In this document: positions 12,413-26,187 of the stretch, piece after piece
Layout: every line of letters starts with the position of its first letter
Numbering within the stretch: the stretch's first letter is position 1
From: Anthopleura xanthogrammica
Lineage: Eukaryota; Cnidaria; Anthozoa; Actiniaria; Actiniidae
Length of the DNA stretch: 64,000 nt
Assembly: GCA_964019055.1 (NCBI GenBank)
Contig: OZ025217.1
Coordinates: 2,258,501 to 2,322,500, forward strand
Direction: 5' to 3'
The notes under the pieces: generated by a model
The model's database searches: none
What the model was told of the DNA's origin: nothing
The model's input: only the letters and a program-made list of their open reading frames with translations
Translations under genes and position numbers: made by a program

Positions 12413-13860
12413 AATGGAAGCACAAGCATCACAGGAAGCTGTGACAGGATCGAAACCAAAATCCTAAAAGGATCTGTATATTTACAAATAGTTAGTATTT
12501 TTGAACCCGATGCGAAGGAATCAATGGTACGTATTGTATGTCGCTGAACCGTAATATATCGAGTCAATTTTCCCGGCTTTTAAGGTCGACGCAAACGATT
12601 TGGCCATTCATGAAATCTTGTGTCTTCTACGCATAGGTAAAGTAGTTTTTTTTAGGTACGATAAAATACAAAATAACGTCATTATTATGAATCGAACGTT
12701 TACACGCTTTAAATTCACCATTTTGAAGTTCAAGGGACTGACATTGACCTCGTGGTGCAAAGGATTGTGGGATTGCGGGACGCGAGGTGGCAAACAGCCT
12801 TTTTGATATCGGTTGTAAATTCAGCCCCTTGCACTGCGCGGTCATTATCTGTCTTCATCTGAACTTTGGAAACCATTTTAAATCAAATTTGCTTAGCATT
12901 CCAATGAGTAGAATTCAACCACCTTTGGACTTGAAAATACATACTCTTAAAAGATAAACTGTTTTTTGAAATATAGGTATGCAGCGAGAGTAGGTATATA
13001 TTGTTGGTAACTTACATAAGCCGCACTACACGACTAACCGCAATTAACAAAAAATAGCCTTAAATCCGAGTGATATTGTATAAGGTCTCCTGAGTTTGTA
13101 GTATATCGTTACTGAATACTGCACTCAACACGACGTAGTGCTTTTAATTATTCTATAACATTTTGTGTACTAGAAAATATATATCTTAGTACTTTATGGA
13201 TCAAAGGTGATTATATAGTACATCACCTCCCCAGTGTATCATTAGAATGCTCAAAATTAATTTTGCAGTAAAAGTACTATAACAAATACTATAAAATAAA
13301 TATTTTTTTTCGGAAAGTGAACCCTACGTTACACTTTGGCGTAATTGTTAAAAAAAGATTGTTTGATCGATTGATATTCTCCGCTACCAGTGTGGGCCAT
13401 AACTAGCGCGCTTTTACTTTGCTTCTTTTCTTCACTTCTTTCTCTCTTTCCTTCCTACTTTGACTTTTTTCTTTCGCAATACAATCTGTGCGAGAGTCTT
13501 ACCACATCTAACCGTACTGTCGAGTAATTAACAGCACTTATCTGGTAATCAAGGCAGAGTCAAGCCAGTTAGACCACCTAGAACTTAAGAAAACACTACA
13601 CATTTTCATAAAATGAATTTCAAATTTACTTTTTTTTCATTCTACAAAAACAATCGCGTACAAACTCAACTGAAGTTGGACTCCTACAAACTCAAATCTT
13701 ATTTACAAATTCCTTTAAATTTTGAAACATAGTGAAATCAAATATACATATCCTTGTAAACGCGGCCCGCAATGTTAATTACTACTGTTATTTAAGTATG
13801 ATATTTCATTCCTATCTTACAATTAGTTTCTCCTATACAAAGCTTAATATTATAATCAAT
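12413..13860. other. Convergent intergenic region, 3' UTRs of PTP-like gene and TICRR
   Basis: Very AT-rich with no supported exon. Both neighbouring genes end into it, so it should hold both 3' UTRs. A plus-strand aataaa lies near 13293. I see no repeat with clear borders. Confidence 0.5.
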
Positions 13861-16800
13861 TCAGTTCGTATTTAATTTTATCCTCTTTCTTGATCGAGTC
13901 GAGTTCCTCTCGTGGTTTCGTTCAGTAATATTTTCTACATCATCGCTAGGACTCGTATCTAGTTCTGACGAATTTCCACCGAATGCTTCCGAACGTTTCC
14001 GACGCTTAAGCCGTTCTCTTCCGGACGGTGACGAATCGGACCATTTTTTCGAAAGAGATCCTGGTGGAATAGAAATCGATGAAGAGTTAACCAGAAGAGG
14101 AGACTCGCGAAGCATCTTGATACTCTTGGCAGATATGGGCGTGGCAGGTTTGTAGGGTGCTTTCCCAGAGCGTAAATTCTTCGGGGGATTTTGGAAAACT
14201 TCATCCTCATCAAAGCCAAAGTCTGCTACTCCTGTACTTCTTTGTATATTATTGATTTCAGAAACATCAATCATCGCCGTGGGCTCAACTGGATTCTCTT
14301 GATTATCGATGTTTCTGAACCAATCGTTTACCATGTCTTCTGAAGACTTAGAGCATTCATCTAGGAGTTCCATAGCCAACTGCGCAAAGCAGCCAGTTTG
14401 CCCTTCTGAAATAACGTCCCTGGGTGCTTTATGAGTAACAGTATCTGCACCCACCTCAGAATGCGCCTTACTTTTCGGTGATTTAAGGCTCCCAGTTCTG
14501 TTTCTCTTGCGCTGTTTTAGTATTTGATTCAAAGGGCTTGACCTTTTGGTTTCTTGTTCAGATTGACTGCGCGTTTTTCGTCGTTTTTTAGCTGGTGGGG
14601 TTGATACTACGGGTTTTGGTGTCAGCAATCTCTGTGATCCACAAACAGGGCTGTTTTTACCGAGGTGTTTTCGTGGGGACCTGCGTAAAGGACTGGCAAC
14701 CTTCAAAGTATTGTCTACTAAATTTTCCACGTTGTCTGATCTAGTATTCACTCCACGATCGTCCTCACTTTCCTTGTTCATTGTACCTTCATCACTATGG
14801 GATTTGGTCTTGTTGTTGTCATGTTTGTCCTCATTGTCCAAACATCCGTCCACGATTGCATTTGACGGATTCTCAGATAAACCGTGAGTTCTTTCCATGT
14901 TTTTCGAGGGACTAAAAGACAGTCGTTTTCGGCTTAAAACCTCCCGTTCGGTTCTCCCACCATTGCGTTCCGAATCACATCCAAATACAATATTTCTAGA
15001 TGGAGGCGATGAGGCAATTGCTTCACACTGGTGCTCAAAGGATGCTGTCCTCTGACTAGACCGCGGTATCCTAGTGTTCTGATCATTGGAAGTATCATCA
15101 TTGATACTTGAATCAACCAAGTTCATTAAGGGTTTATTGTCCACATCCTCTATTCGTTCAACACCAGAAGAAAGGACCAGAACATGTTCTCTCCCAGCGG
15201 AGTTGGCTTCGTGAGCAACACGAACGCCGCACATACGAGCTGAACTTTGATCCTCCGATCCATCGGGACAGTACACTTCTTTGGATTCAGATTGTTCTAA
15301 ACTAGGCTGTTTATCTAAGTTTAGGACTACTTCGCTGTCTTCGGAATCATTTTCAGTGTCTGAAAGTTTAGTTAACTCATTAGAATCCATCAAATGGTCT
15401 GTAGATTCCGTTTTTGTCCTTTCACTCAAATTACCAGAGGACGATTCAACAGGGTTGAATTCAGAAAGCCCATAACGAGGAGGAGTTTGAAGTTTTTTCC
15501 TTCGCTCGGGATTCCAGTGATTTTGCTCATTGCGAGGCGAAGACAAGTCATCTCGATTTCTAGCCATTCCCGTCGAATCACTTGCGCTTTTCTTGAAACG
15601 CGGAGACGACCTCATCGGGGTAGGAACTTTGGTCTTGCTTGGCGTACTAATTCTGTTACATTCTGAATTATTCCCACTCTTGGAGTAACTAGATAAGGAA
15701 CTAGAAAACCCGATACAAGAGAACGATCGTTTCTTTAGCAATCTTGGAGATGACCGCACTGGAACATCTCCTTTAGATTTTGGTGTCAAAGCCTTAGAGT
15801 TATTAGAAGAGTCTCCTTCGGTTCTAGTTGTCGTCTTTGCTAACAAAGTGTGCAAGGGAAAGCGTTTTCTTCTTCGAGGAGAAAAACGCAGTGGTGACTC
15901 CTTGACTGTGTCCTGCGTATCCTTAACAGGTGTTGTACTGGTTTCCATGGCTTCCGTTGCTAAGTTACTTGCATCAGTGTTTTCATCAAGGTCGAGTTTT
16001 TTCATAGGTGATCCACTGCGTATTGATGAAGAACTTCGTGTTCTTTCAAGAGGACACGACTTTGGATTGCCGCCATAAAATGATTGACTTCGCTGGAAGA
16101 TTGAGCCAGGGTGTCGTCGTGGGCTGCGGCGAGGAAGATTTTCAGCTATGAAAAACAAAAATAAATTATATCAAGAAAACGATAATCTTAGATGAAGAGC
16201 AAAACCGAAATCCTTACGAGTGTCACGTTCTTTGGTACTCATCATCATCATTATCATCATCATCATCACGATCATCATCAATGTTAGCATCACCTTCACT
16301 ACCAAGATTATTATTATCACCATCATTATTTATCATCATCACCACCACGATCATCATTGCCATCACCATCATCACTTCCCTGTCACCGTCATCACCATCA
16401 CCATGAATTTTATGATATTACAAAGTAAAAGAGCATCATACACTACCTTCTAGGATTTCTTTGAGAGGAGATTCTTTAACGATATTCAGATCAGTTGCTG
16501 TACTTGTACGCTTTCTGTAGAGAACATATATTATTGTTGATTATTCTCTCGAATAGAATATCTGGTGGAGGGAGGGAGAGAGCTAAGCAAGGACAGGTGT
16601 ATGGAGAATTAGGTGGTGAATGGCAGAATGAATGGAAGAGTGGGTGGAATAGGATGGATGGGTGCAGGGGCGGATTTAGGGGTGGGCCGACAGGACCACG
16701 GCCCCTCCTTTTAAAAGATGTATTTTCTTTAAACTTGGCAAAATAAAAAAATCGCATATGTTCTTGAAGGTTTTCTCTCAGGACGAAGTTTTCCGGCCCA

Positions 16801-19800
16801 CCCCTTCTATGATTCCTGGATCCGCCCCTGTGGTGGGAGGATGAATGAATGGATGGGTGGGTGGACGGACGGATGGATTGATGGAGGAACACGTTGTGAG
16901 TCGAAGAGGTGCATGCACAATATGTTGGGACACAGATGGTTGAATCAACAAATGGATGGTAAATAAATGAATCTTATGACTTATTACACATCCCTCAAAA
17001 CCTAGCTACTAACCTTGCTCTGTGCTGTTTTTGCCACAAAGCATTATGAATTTGCTTTCTTCCAGGAGTTTCCTTCACCATCTTAGAGTGAGCCACTGAG
17101 TGACGTCTGCTTTCTTTGTTTCTATGGTGATGAGACCTCTCTTCTTTACCAAATATGGGAGGCACTTTCAATTTACTCTTACTCATTGAGTTACCAGTCA
17201 TTCCTGGTGTTTCTTCTTCTTCTTCAGTAAAAAGGTTTCTGCGCACCTTTTTCACAGGAGTTTTTTGGGATTTCCCTTTATGGTGGTCACTAATTGAAAA
17301 AAAATAACAACTTCATAAATTTCTTAGAAACAATTCCTGGTACTACTTGAAATTTTTTGTCTCTGACTCTAAATTTTAGCTACTTTTACGGACATCTCGA
17401 TCTGTGATGACAGATCTTTTTCAGTGCACCACTGGTATTAGGGCACACACATTTAAATCTTGTTGATAGCACTTGCATGGGCTAGAGTCCCATACAAGAG
17501 TTCTATTCTGGAAATCTGATACAGTCATGCTTTTACAGGATGTTTTATTGAGTGCCTTCATGGGTTATTGAAGAACTGTGATCCAATGATGCCATTCATA
17601 ATAATGCCAAAGATGAGACATCTAAAGGCAAATATGCACAGCTTTGTACACTACCTTTTTTCCTTCGTAGATAGACAAGTAGTATTGTCGTGCTTCCTTC
17701 TTCCTGTTTTGGTCTTTGTTTTTGCTTTACCAGGTATGACTATTTCACGTCTTTTGCCTCCCATGTCTGCAATGCTGCGATGACGGGTGAGAGGACGACT
17801 TATCTCGCTGCTGGAATGGGAAAGAGGGAGTATAACCATCAGGGAGAAGAAAAGATATCTCTTACCTAGTATTTCAAAAGTCCATCCCCACCCCTCCCCC
17901 CATAAAAGCAGTAGTTACATGACACAAGGCATAATATGACATTAAATTTACAACAAGAACAGCAACAACAAAAACAACAACAAAAAACAGCAGCAACAGC
18001 AACAACAAAAAACAGCAACAATAACTAAAAAGGTGTTGTTATGTGCTGTTATGTGTTACAACAGATGACATAAGTGACTATTAAACTTAGAGTTAGAGTA
18101 GTTTTCGTATGACTATGAAAAATTTAAGGCACGGGCTGCGCCTTGCCGTGACTGTGTCAGTGGCCTATGGTGTATGAAAACATTTGACATTCGGTACTGT
18201 GTTTGTACCGCACAGTAACGTGCCTTGACTTTTCACACGCATATGAAATCTGCTCAATTGACAGAGCAGGAATTTCAGGAACTAACCGGGGTTGATCAGA
18301 CTCGGGTCGTACCACCGATGGAATCTGATTTCTCTTCAATGGAGATTCCTCTTCTTCACTATTTTGTTTGGAAGGTGATTGAAGTTCTGGTGGGAGGTCT
18401 TGCATTAATCCTTCATAGATCTCACAGAGAAACTTTGGAATGTGTTGAACATACCTGGAAATAAAGGGGGGAGAAGTGATAAGTATGAGTTTAACCTAGA
18501 TGGAATGAACTGATAAAACTTAGAACTTAGAAAACTTATAGTCCCTGACAGTAATAGACTTCTTTATCTTGGACATAAGGTTTTCTCATTTCAGAACATG
18601 CTTCATTCTCTAGAGTATATTTTTTTATTTATCAATAACAGTTGCGCATGAGAAGAGACATGAATATTGAAATACTTTATGCATCGTAAGAAAGCAGCGT
18701 ATACCTTGTCAATATGATTTCTTTGAGGAAATCCCTCAGGAATCCTGGGTCCTTGATGAATGAGATGGACCTCAACATGACAACAACCTAGATGGTAATA
18801 TTATCATTTATGAGTATTGAATATTATATATTAGTATAACAAACAAAAGTACATACTCTTGAACAAGGCTTTTCATGACATTACATTGCAATTTTCATTT
18901 ACCTCATCTATCAAGGAAGTGTTTTCATCTCCTGCACACATAACCTCTAGCCGTAGCAACACTTGAAGCTGATACCTGAAAGGATTGTGTAGTAGATAAA
19001 ATTACGAGTTAGATGCCATCAAACATCCATGAGCCTGTGGCTTGGGAGACTGAGGAATCAGTCCCTGTGTAATCTATGGAGTACACAGTGTTAGAATATT
19101 ATAAACTTACTCTGTTAATTTGTTTTGCTTGCAATCAGATGTCTTTAGTCCTTCATACTTGTCCCTTATTGTAAGGTTACTGAGTAGAAGGCAGTCTGCT
19201 AGCACACCCTGCACAGTCATCTGAAAACCAAAACAAAAGTGGATTGAGAAATACAATCACAAACAGCTTATAAGAGAAATGAACCCTTAAACAACCAAGT
19301 CTTCCACAGGTTATTGGTCATTCTAGCAAAAACTGAAACTCCCTCATTTTCTTGGGTTTCACCTCACTCACTCCACTTGTCTCAGGAGGGGAGGAGAGGG
19401 GAAGGGGGTACCAACACCCAATGAAAGGCAGACAGTCAGGTTAACCAATAAGGTGGGTTCATTTGATTACTGTGCTTCTCAATATCCCATGAACTCAGAC
19501 ATTTCAACTGCTTGTTGTTATTGATTGTCATTTGCCTTTTTTTATCAACTGAATATTCATCTCACCTCTTGTGTGTCTGTCAAACTTCTTCTCAAATAAA
19601 AGTCAATGACTGCTATACATTTGTCAATAAATTTGGTCAAATTTTCCATCTGAAATAACACAACATAATTGTTAGAGTGCATGCCATATATCCATGAAAC
19701 AATTACTAAGGTTTACTGCAATGGTCACAGCCCTCCATTACATCTGCATCACAGCAAATTTTTCATAATAGAATAGAATAGAATCCATTTTAACCAGGTA

Positions 19801-22800
19801 TGTCTGAGTGTTCTACTTACGTTTGTAATTGCTTGATGATATGCATCTTTTAAGAAGTTTCTTAAGTCTTGTTCAACTGAAAATAAACAACAAAACTGTC
19901 ATTTTACCAAGCACAAACAGCCAGCAACAGAAAGTAAATGCAAAATATCATCAAGAAATGCTTTAAGATCTTGATACATGACTGTATTCTTATTGTGTAT
20001 GTGACATCATGGAAACCATGTTGCTTCATGTTAACAAATGATTTTGTTCTTGTTTTTGTTTTTTTGTCATTGCACATCTGAAGACTTGATGTTGATATTT
20101 GCACAATATCAATTGATAAAATGTCTTTTGTCCTTGTGCATGTGATGTCATAGCCGCCATGTTGGTTGAGTTTAACAGAATATTTGGTCCTTGTTTCTTG
20201 TCTTGTCAACCAACATGGTGGCCATGTCTTTTGTCCTTGTGCATGTGATGTCATAGCCGCCATGTTGGTTGAGTTTAACAGAATATTTGGTCCTTGTTCT
20301 TGTCTTGTCAACCAACATGGTGCCCATGTCTTTTGTCCTTTTATCTGGAAATGGATGCATGCAGTGCCAAGTAATATTTACCATCCAGTTGCAAGCTTTC
20401 CAACAATATCATCATCTCTTTCTTCTTTTCTTCACTTGTAGCATCAGTGTCATCTTTCTGTGTATCTTTGTTGCTGGGGATGTTACATAAGGAAACAACA
20501 GGCTGAAGAATGCCTTCCTTTACTGGATTTGAGACACTGAAATAATTAATTGATACAAGAAACATACATAAGTGTTGTGTATACATGCTGGGATCTGACA
20601 AGTAAAAGAAAGGTTAAGAAATATAGAGAATGCATGAAGGAAGAGAGAGGGATGGAAAGAGAGAGGGATGGAAAGATACAGGAATGTTTGGATGCACACA
20701 CAGATGCACAGACTGATGGATGGATGGATTGACATATGGATTGGTATATGAATAGATGCACGCATGGTTGAATGGACAGGTTGACAGATGTTTAAATGGA
20801 TGGATGGCAAAAGAAAGGTCAGGAGAGAGGGACAGAGCGATAAAAAGGAAGGAAGGATAAATGCAATAGATTGATATGAAATTTAAATAGACTTATGGAT
20901 GGATGGAACAACAGATAGATGAACAAATAACAAAAAGAAATAATAAATATAATTTAATAAGATAAATGAAAGAAAAATATTAGTTACCTGGACATTGGTT
21001 CTTTCTTTTGGGATTCTTTTTTATCTTGCATCTTCTTTTCTTTTTTTCTCTTTTCCAAGTGTTTTAGTTTAGTTTTCTTGTCTTCAAGCTTTGATTTCTT
21101 ACCTCTTTTCCTGCTGTACAGCTCTTTGAGTTTTTTGATCAAAGAGCTTTCTTGACTGGTTCCATCATCAGAACTACAAAAGCAAATCATTATAATACAA
21201 TCTTTCATTTAAAAACGAAAGTGAAAAACGTGATTTTTCATCCTTTTCCAGATTTTTGCATTTCAAATAATTCACATAAAGAAAAATAGTATTATAACCT
21301 TAGTTATTACTGTGCACAATTCCCAATATTATGTGAAATCAGTAGTTGTGAGTTGCACATTGGAATTTGGTTTGTCACTGCTGCTAGTCAAAAATATAAA
21401 AGGTACCAAATGATTAGCTTTGATTGACAGCAACCAATTTCACAACAAGCCTGAGTTCATGGAATATTGAGAATCACAGTGACTTTAAATCTAGAATAAA
21501 AGAAGTGTATTTTACCATTTTTCTAAAGGTGGTTGTGTAATATCTGGTCCTTGTTCCAGACAAGTCAAGCCTAGTGACCAACTATTGAGATCTTGTGTAG
21601 AAAAAGGTTCAGAAGAACAGCCATCTATTAAAACAAGCAAACATAACTCTTGGTTTTTGCTAAATAGTGAAAGTCCATTAGTTCAATTGTGATTTTTAGA
21701 GCTAACTTAGTTACATGTAGAATTTTTTCATGGGTTCATTATGTACCAGGACTCAAAGTTAACTTTTTAGTCCACAAGCAAGTGTTGCTAGTAAGATATT
21801 TTTCTACTAGCAAAGTGGTAAAGTTTTGAAGGAATGATTGATTCTTACTAGCAAGTGTTTGCCTAGTGCAAATTCTGAAAAAGCGCTAACATTTTGCAAG
21901 TTTGCAAGCATTAATTTTGAGTCCCATGTGCACTCAATGGAAATATCAAAAACAAAATTTCATAACCAGGATAACCTACCTGAAGAGCTCACTATCAGTG
22001 GGCAGTGAACCTCACTAGAAGTTACATTTCTTGCCGTTGCTGTTCCACCATCTGTACATGTAGTTTCTGGAACATGCAAACCCTCGACTAACATCTGCTC
22101 ACTGCCATGTACCATTCCTTTAGAGGAGCTTCTCTGATTCCAAAGAAGAAGTTTTTCCAGCGTAAGAAGTTTACTGGAATTAACAATACTGAGAACACCA
22201 CAAATAGATGTTAAAGGCTGAAGAACAGAAGTGACAGGTATGCCAGACTCTGGATCTCTCAACTCAATGACCTAAAAGACAAAAGATAAACATCATTACT
22301 ATTTTACCATAGTTACCAGCAGAACATATAGAGTAACTTTTTATGGTAAAAACTCAACCTTCAAATTGTATCAAACCCTAGAGAATCCACAGAAAAACCC
22401 TCAAATCAAGGAAGAGACCTAACAAACTTGAGTCCAAGAATCAAACCCAAGACCCCCGAGGTGAGAGGCGAGTGTACTACCGCTATGCCGCACATAATAC
22501 TCCACACAGGTTAAAACAAGATTAAAGAACACATACCAGTGATAGATTCTGCTTGGCTAAGGTGAGCATTAATCTTTGAAACCAGCCAGAAAGTCCTGAT
22601 GAACTGAGCTCATTTTCTTTCTCTGTTACCATGGCTACACAGGTGTACACTTTCGTTAGGTGAAACCAAGAAGGACAGATTTTTTCTCTTCTCACAGCAC
22701 CTTTAATCCAAAACACATTTGGGCAATTTTTCTGGGTGATATTATTCTTATTATCAGTAGGTACAACATCTGATTCAGATGTGGAGATTTTATGAGAAGA

Positions 22801-24661
22801 AGCTGTGTTTCCAGTGCTAGATTGTTGTCTTATTATAAGAGATGGATTGCTGACAGAACTTGTGGCAGAAGAGGAGTCCCTTGTCTCTGTATTCGTGGAA
22901 CGATGAGATGACAACATTGAACTCAGTTGAAGAGTACAGTGAACAACTTGCTCAACACCTAAAAAGAATACATTATAAAAACTATGATCAGTAATTACTA
23001 TACATGTAAGCGTTCGGGTTAACTTGTTTGATGCCTTTAAACTTTTAAATTTTATCGTTTTCCTGAAACAGCCTCTGGGCTGATCTACTATAAGTCAGGG
23101 AATGGCTAACAGATGGAATTTTAGATTTTTGAAGAGGGAGGAAAACTGGAAGATTCAGAGAAATAGCCTTGAATCAAGGGAGAGATTCAACAAACTCAGC
23201 TCACATGTGATGCTGAGTCCAGGAATCAAACATGAGACCCTAGAGGTGAGAGGCAAGTGTGCAGTAGCTACTGCTATGCGCCATATTACTGGTTCATCAA
23301 ATTAACAGTGGAGATATTTACCTGGAGAACATAGACATCCAACCCACAAGTTACTGTCTGGTTCAGTCCCATCTTCAGAATTTTGTAACTGTATTGCACT
23401 AATACAAGACTGACCAACAGCTCCAGCACAGTTTAGTTTTCCCATATAGTGACATAATACAGACATGACTGGAACGGCCAGACCACACTGTGTTGAGGAA
23501 GTTTTGGTAATTGAATCTAGTGATGAAGGGGGATGTCTTTGGGTGCCGACAAGAGATTGTAATGGAATAAGCATGCCACTGAACAATTGAAGGAACCCTT
23601 CCACCATGTCTATAACATCTTGGTCCTACAAAAACAAATTGTTTGACATTATTTTATTGTTTCAAAAAATTCATATCTTCAAACTTTGAAATTTTACTAT
23701 TATCAAATGAATGTGACAAATTTGATATGAGATGTGTTTCAGTTAGATTGCTTTTCGGCCCTTTTTTGTGACCCAGACAGCTCAAAAGATTATACATTTC
23801 TCATCTTTTGCTTCTTTCAATCAAATCTGTAAGTGTGTAATAGACAGAGAAACAGAAGCCATAAACTTTAAATAAATGTCTCTAGAAACTGTCGAGTTCA
23901 CATAAAAGCGAAAGTTTTAACCCACACTTTTTGCTTACCATAACATCACTTTCACTATTATAGTCAGTGTTAATCCAATTAAGATTGATCTTGTAAACTT
24001 CATTAAATTCCCTGAAAAGAGCTGTAGACATCATAGCATTTCTCAAAGAATTCAAATCTTGAATCTTCAAGCCACAAAATTCGCGAAGAGAGTTAAAATC
24101 CCTCGGGCAATTTGACAACAGAAACACAACATTGTGTGTTCTGCGAGAACTTTGTTGAAGTGGATTTGATCGCCTCGTAGTTCGCAACGGAGAATGCAAG
24201 TCATTTATTTCCCACTGAAAATCATGAACAAGATCTGTTAACGCACAGGTCAGAGATTTTGAAGCCGTTGGTTTTGTTGTAGTTGTATTAGAAGCAAATT
24301 CATCATTAGTTCGTGACACTTCTACACTATTTTGTTCTTGTGCTCGACCTCGTACTTCTTCCTCAAACCGTTCACAGACGTCCTTCTCAAAATCTTCGAA
24401 CTCAGAAAAACAGAATTCTTTAAAATTATGTCTCTGGTATCGTTGATTCAAAGATCTGGAGTTGTAGAACTTAAATCCCCAACGAAGAGTAAAAGAATTT
24501 CGATCTCGGAGTTCCTTGAAGTACGAAAGAATCCTCAAAACACACAAACAAACAGAGTTCGACGCATCCTTTCCTTTGATTTCGTCGTTAATATTCGTGG
24601 AATTTTCGTCGATCAGAAAGACAACTTGTAAATATTCATTACTTGATGCTTGACTTGACAT
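13861..24661 (-). CDS. TICRR: Treslin (TOPBP1-interacting checkpoint and replication regulator)
   Basis: Seventeen exons (minus strand): 24661-23939, 23625-23322, 22958-22537, 22271-21980, 21624-21516, 21173-20988, 20536-20382, 19876-19821, 19649-19566, 19220-19111, 18975-18903, 18787-18705, 18454-18287, 17810-17655, 17289-17014, 16514-16447, 16145-13861 (5550 nt, 1849 aa; vertebrate Treslin is about 1900). The N-terminus has the family pattern RWGFKFYNS...EDFEK...DFQW. The middle holds helical Sld3-like segments (YQLQVLLRLE). The last exon opens with LPRRSPRR, matching the conserved CDK-site motif whose phospho-Ser binds TOPBP1 BRCT repeats; the Ser is about residue 1096. The tail is Ser/Pro-rich with many SPR motifs. 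Treslin loads CDC45 at origins with TOPBP1 and MTBP. Exon 14 has two possible donors; 17655 was chosen because it keeps frame with a good acceptor at 17289. Confidence 0.9.
16240..16411 (+). repeat. (ATC)n simple repeat
   Basis: Imperfect atc/acc trinucleotide array in TICRR intron 16, between the exons ending at 16447 and starting at 16145. Confidence 0.85.
16665..16830. mobile_element. hAT-like MITE, CAGGGGCGGAT ends (TICRR intron 15)
   Basis: A 166-bp element with inverted ends caggggcggat / atccgcccctg and a second inverted block gggtgggcc / ggcccaccc. These ends are typical of non-autonomous hAT elements. It lies between the exons at 17014 and 16514. A related half-element may sit at 47218-47282. 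Confidence 0.75.
17938..18030 (+). repeat. CAA/AGCAAC-rich simple repeat
   Basis: Imperfect caacaa and cagcaa units in TICRR intron 13. Confidence 0.7.
18088..18256. mobile_element. MITE family B, copy 1, next to a TICRR splice donor
   Basis: The ends (ttttcgtatgactatgaaaa and an imperfect complement near 18225-18256) match the element at 41073-41371. The right end is about 30 bp beyond the donor of TICRR exon 13 (18287), on the intron side. Confidence 0.65.
18546..18670. mobile_element. MITE family A, copy 3 (partial; TICRR intron 12)
   Basis: Shares the left end (aatagacttctttatcttgg), the cattctctagag word and the gttgcgcatgag word with the copies at 5566, 9401 and 28243. The right terminus is missing or badly decayed. 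Confidence 0.5.
20122..20340. repeat. 106-bp direct tandem duplication in TICRR intron 7
   Basis: Two copies of a unit running from tttgtccttgtgcatgtgatg to caaccaacatggtg, almost identical. A third, diverged half-copy precedes them (20000-20060, with the gacatcatgg...aaccatgttg words). The unit contains short inverted ccaacatgg segments. Confidence 0.8.
22375..22498 (-). mobile_element. tRNA-derived SINE, copy 1
   Basis: On the minus strand it reads gcatagcggtagtacactcg (A-box-like), then a B-box-like gggtttgattc, then a conserved tail gtttgttaggtctct..ttgatttgagg. The same core is found at 23141, 40040, 43826, 45593 and 62735. It lies in TICRR intron 3. Confidence 0.7.
23141..23290 (-). 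mobile_element. tRNA-derived SINE, copy 2
   Basis: Minus-strand copy of the family at 22375. The head is gcatagcagtagctactgca, a duplicated and diverged A-box region. The tail holds gttgaatctctcccttgattc. It lies in TICRR intron 2. Confidence 0.65.
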
Positions 24662-26107
24662 TTTTAGGACAAAAATATGGTTAAAAGTAGAAAAATCTTG
24701 TTTCTTGTTCGTGTCATGTTTCTTTGTTAAAAACCAACATGGCTGACAATAGAAATTAAAATTCTCGCGCCAAAAAGTCACATGATATAAAATTTATATA
24801 CAAGTCTTGGAACAGCAGAAATCCGGATTTTCCGGATGCTGTGGGGGCCAGAATTCTTTTCTTTTGTCATGGTCTGTCATCTCCAAAGAGTGTATTAAAA
24901 TCTATTTTGCCTGAATCCTTTTTCCCAAAACCATATTGCCATACGGATGAAAACTCTTGGCTTTTTCTACAATACTGGACAAATTTCTTCGGGACAATGC
25001 ATTAATTATTTTCACGCGCGATACATCATTCCCCTCCAATGTTGTTTCATAAAGGTCCCGAGTGGATATATACCAAGTTGACGTGAACGTTTATTCCTAG
25101 TTCAATTGAGGTGAAAATCCATGTTGAGGTCAAGGGATACTCCTAACTCAGGTGAGGGGATACTCAATTCTTACGAATATTAGCCAATGAATTACTTACT
25201 GACTGACAGTACACCGTTACCGCAAGGTTATTTTTCATCCGCCGTTACGATAATTCTACGGCACAGAACGTCCGCACCGTGAGGTTTTCATAGTCATAAA
25301 GAACTTAGTTACCCTTTCTACATATGTTGAGTGTTAGCAATTAAAAGAACAGGTTTTAAAATGGTGATATTCACTTGAAACCGCAGTCAAGATACGGCAA
25401 TACTACATCACGGGCGCAGAGGGTGGTTTTAATTTACAGTAAATGTATGTAAAAGTGGCCGTCAGGGCCCGGTCGCGCACCATCCTCGCCCGTGATATAA
25501 TCTTTCGAGTATTGCGCACTAGTATTAGCAATTTTAACCTTAAAATATTCGGTTTCTGTGGTGTAATTGTCAGATCTGGTGTACCATATACCAAGTAGTA
25601 CCTTTGAAGATTAAATAATATCATCTTCGCTAGCGATTTTCTCTGCCTTAACGAGACAGTAACGAGATTACTCCTAGTTGAGGCGAAGGGATACTCCTAT
25701 CCCTGTTCACAAATATTTTTGTTTTTTACGAATTCTTGCAAAAGGAAATTAATATGAAATGTGTTCTTTCTTTATTCTCATGTTATATCTGTTTCGTTTG
25801 AGGGGTTATAACGTCTTGAGATAATCCGATTTTCGAAATACTTTCATTGTTATGCAAGACTAATTCTTGACTACCTTCCGTTCAATGACGTCACACACCG
25901 CAGTACTCACAGTCAATACTCCATCATAAAATAACGAATTTGTTGTCACAGAATGATAGTTAACTAATATATATACATACATATTGAATAGTATGCATAT
26001 CACTGCTTATTATACATTTATATTTGGGAGTGAAAGTGCAGTAATTTACAAAACCAATGGTAAAACTGTTGTTTTTTTAATGTTTATTTCGTGACTTGTT
26101 GCTAGAT

Positions 26108-26187
26108 TAGTCTCCCCGCAGCCGTTTAGGGTCGTCACTCAACGCTGAGTTGCGTGACGACCCTAAAACGGCTGCGGGGGAGACTAG
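26108..26187. repeat. Foldback element, arms about 36 bp
   Basis: A near-perfect palindrome: tagtctccccgcagccgttt, then agggtcgtcac, a short centre, and the full complement. One- and two-base indels occur in the G and A runs. No coding capacity. It looks like a minimal foldback transposon. Confidence 0.85.

Noticed and set aside
17731..17810. Alternative TICRR exon 14 ending at 17731
   Set aside because: It would leave phase 1, whereas the next exon with its best acceptor (17289) needs phase 2. The donor at 17655 fits. A weaker acceptor near 17275 could rescue the short form, so it is not excluded.
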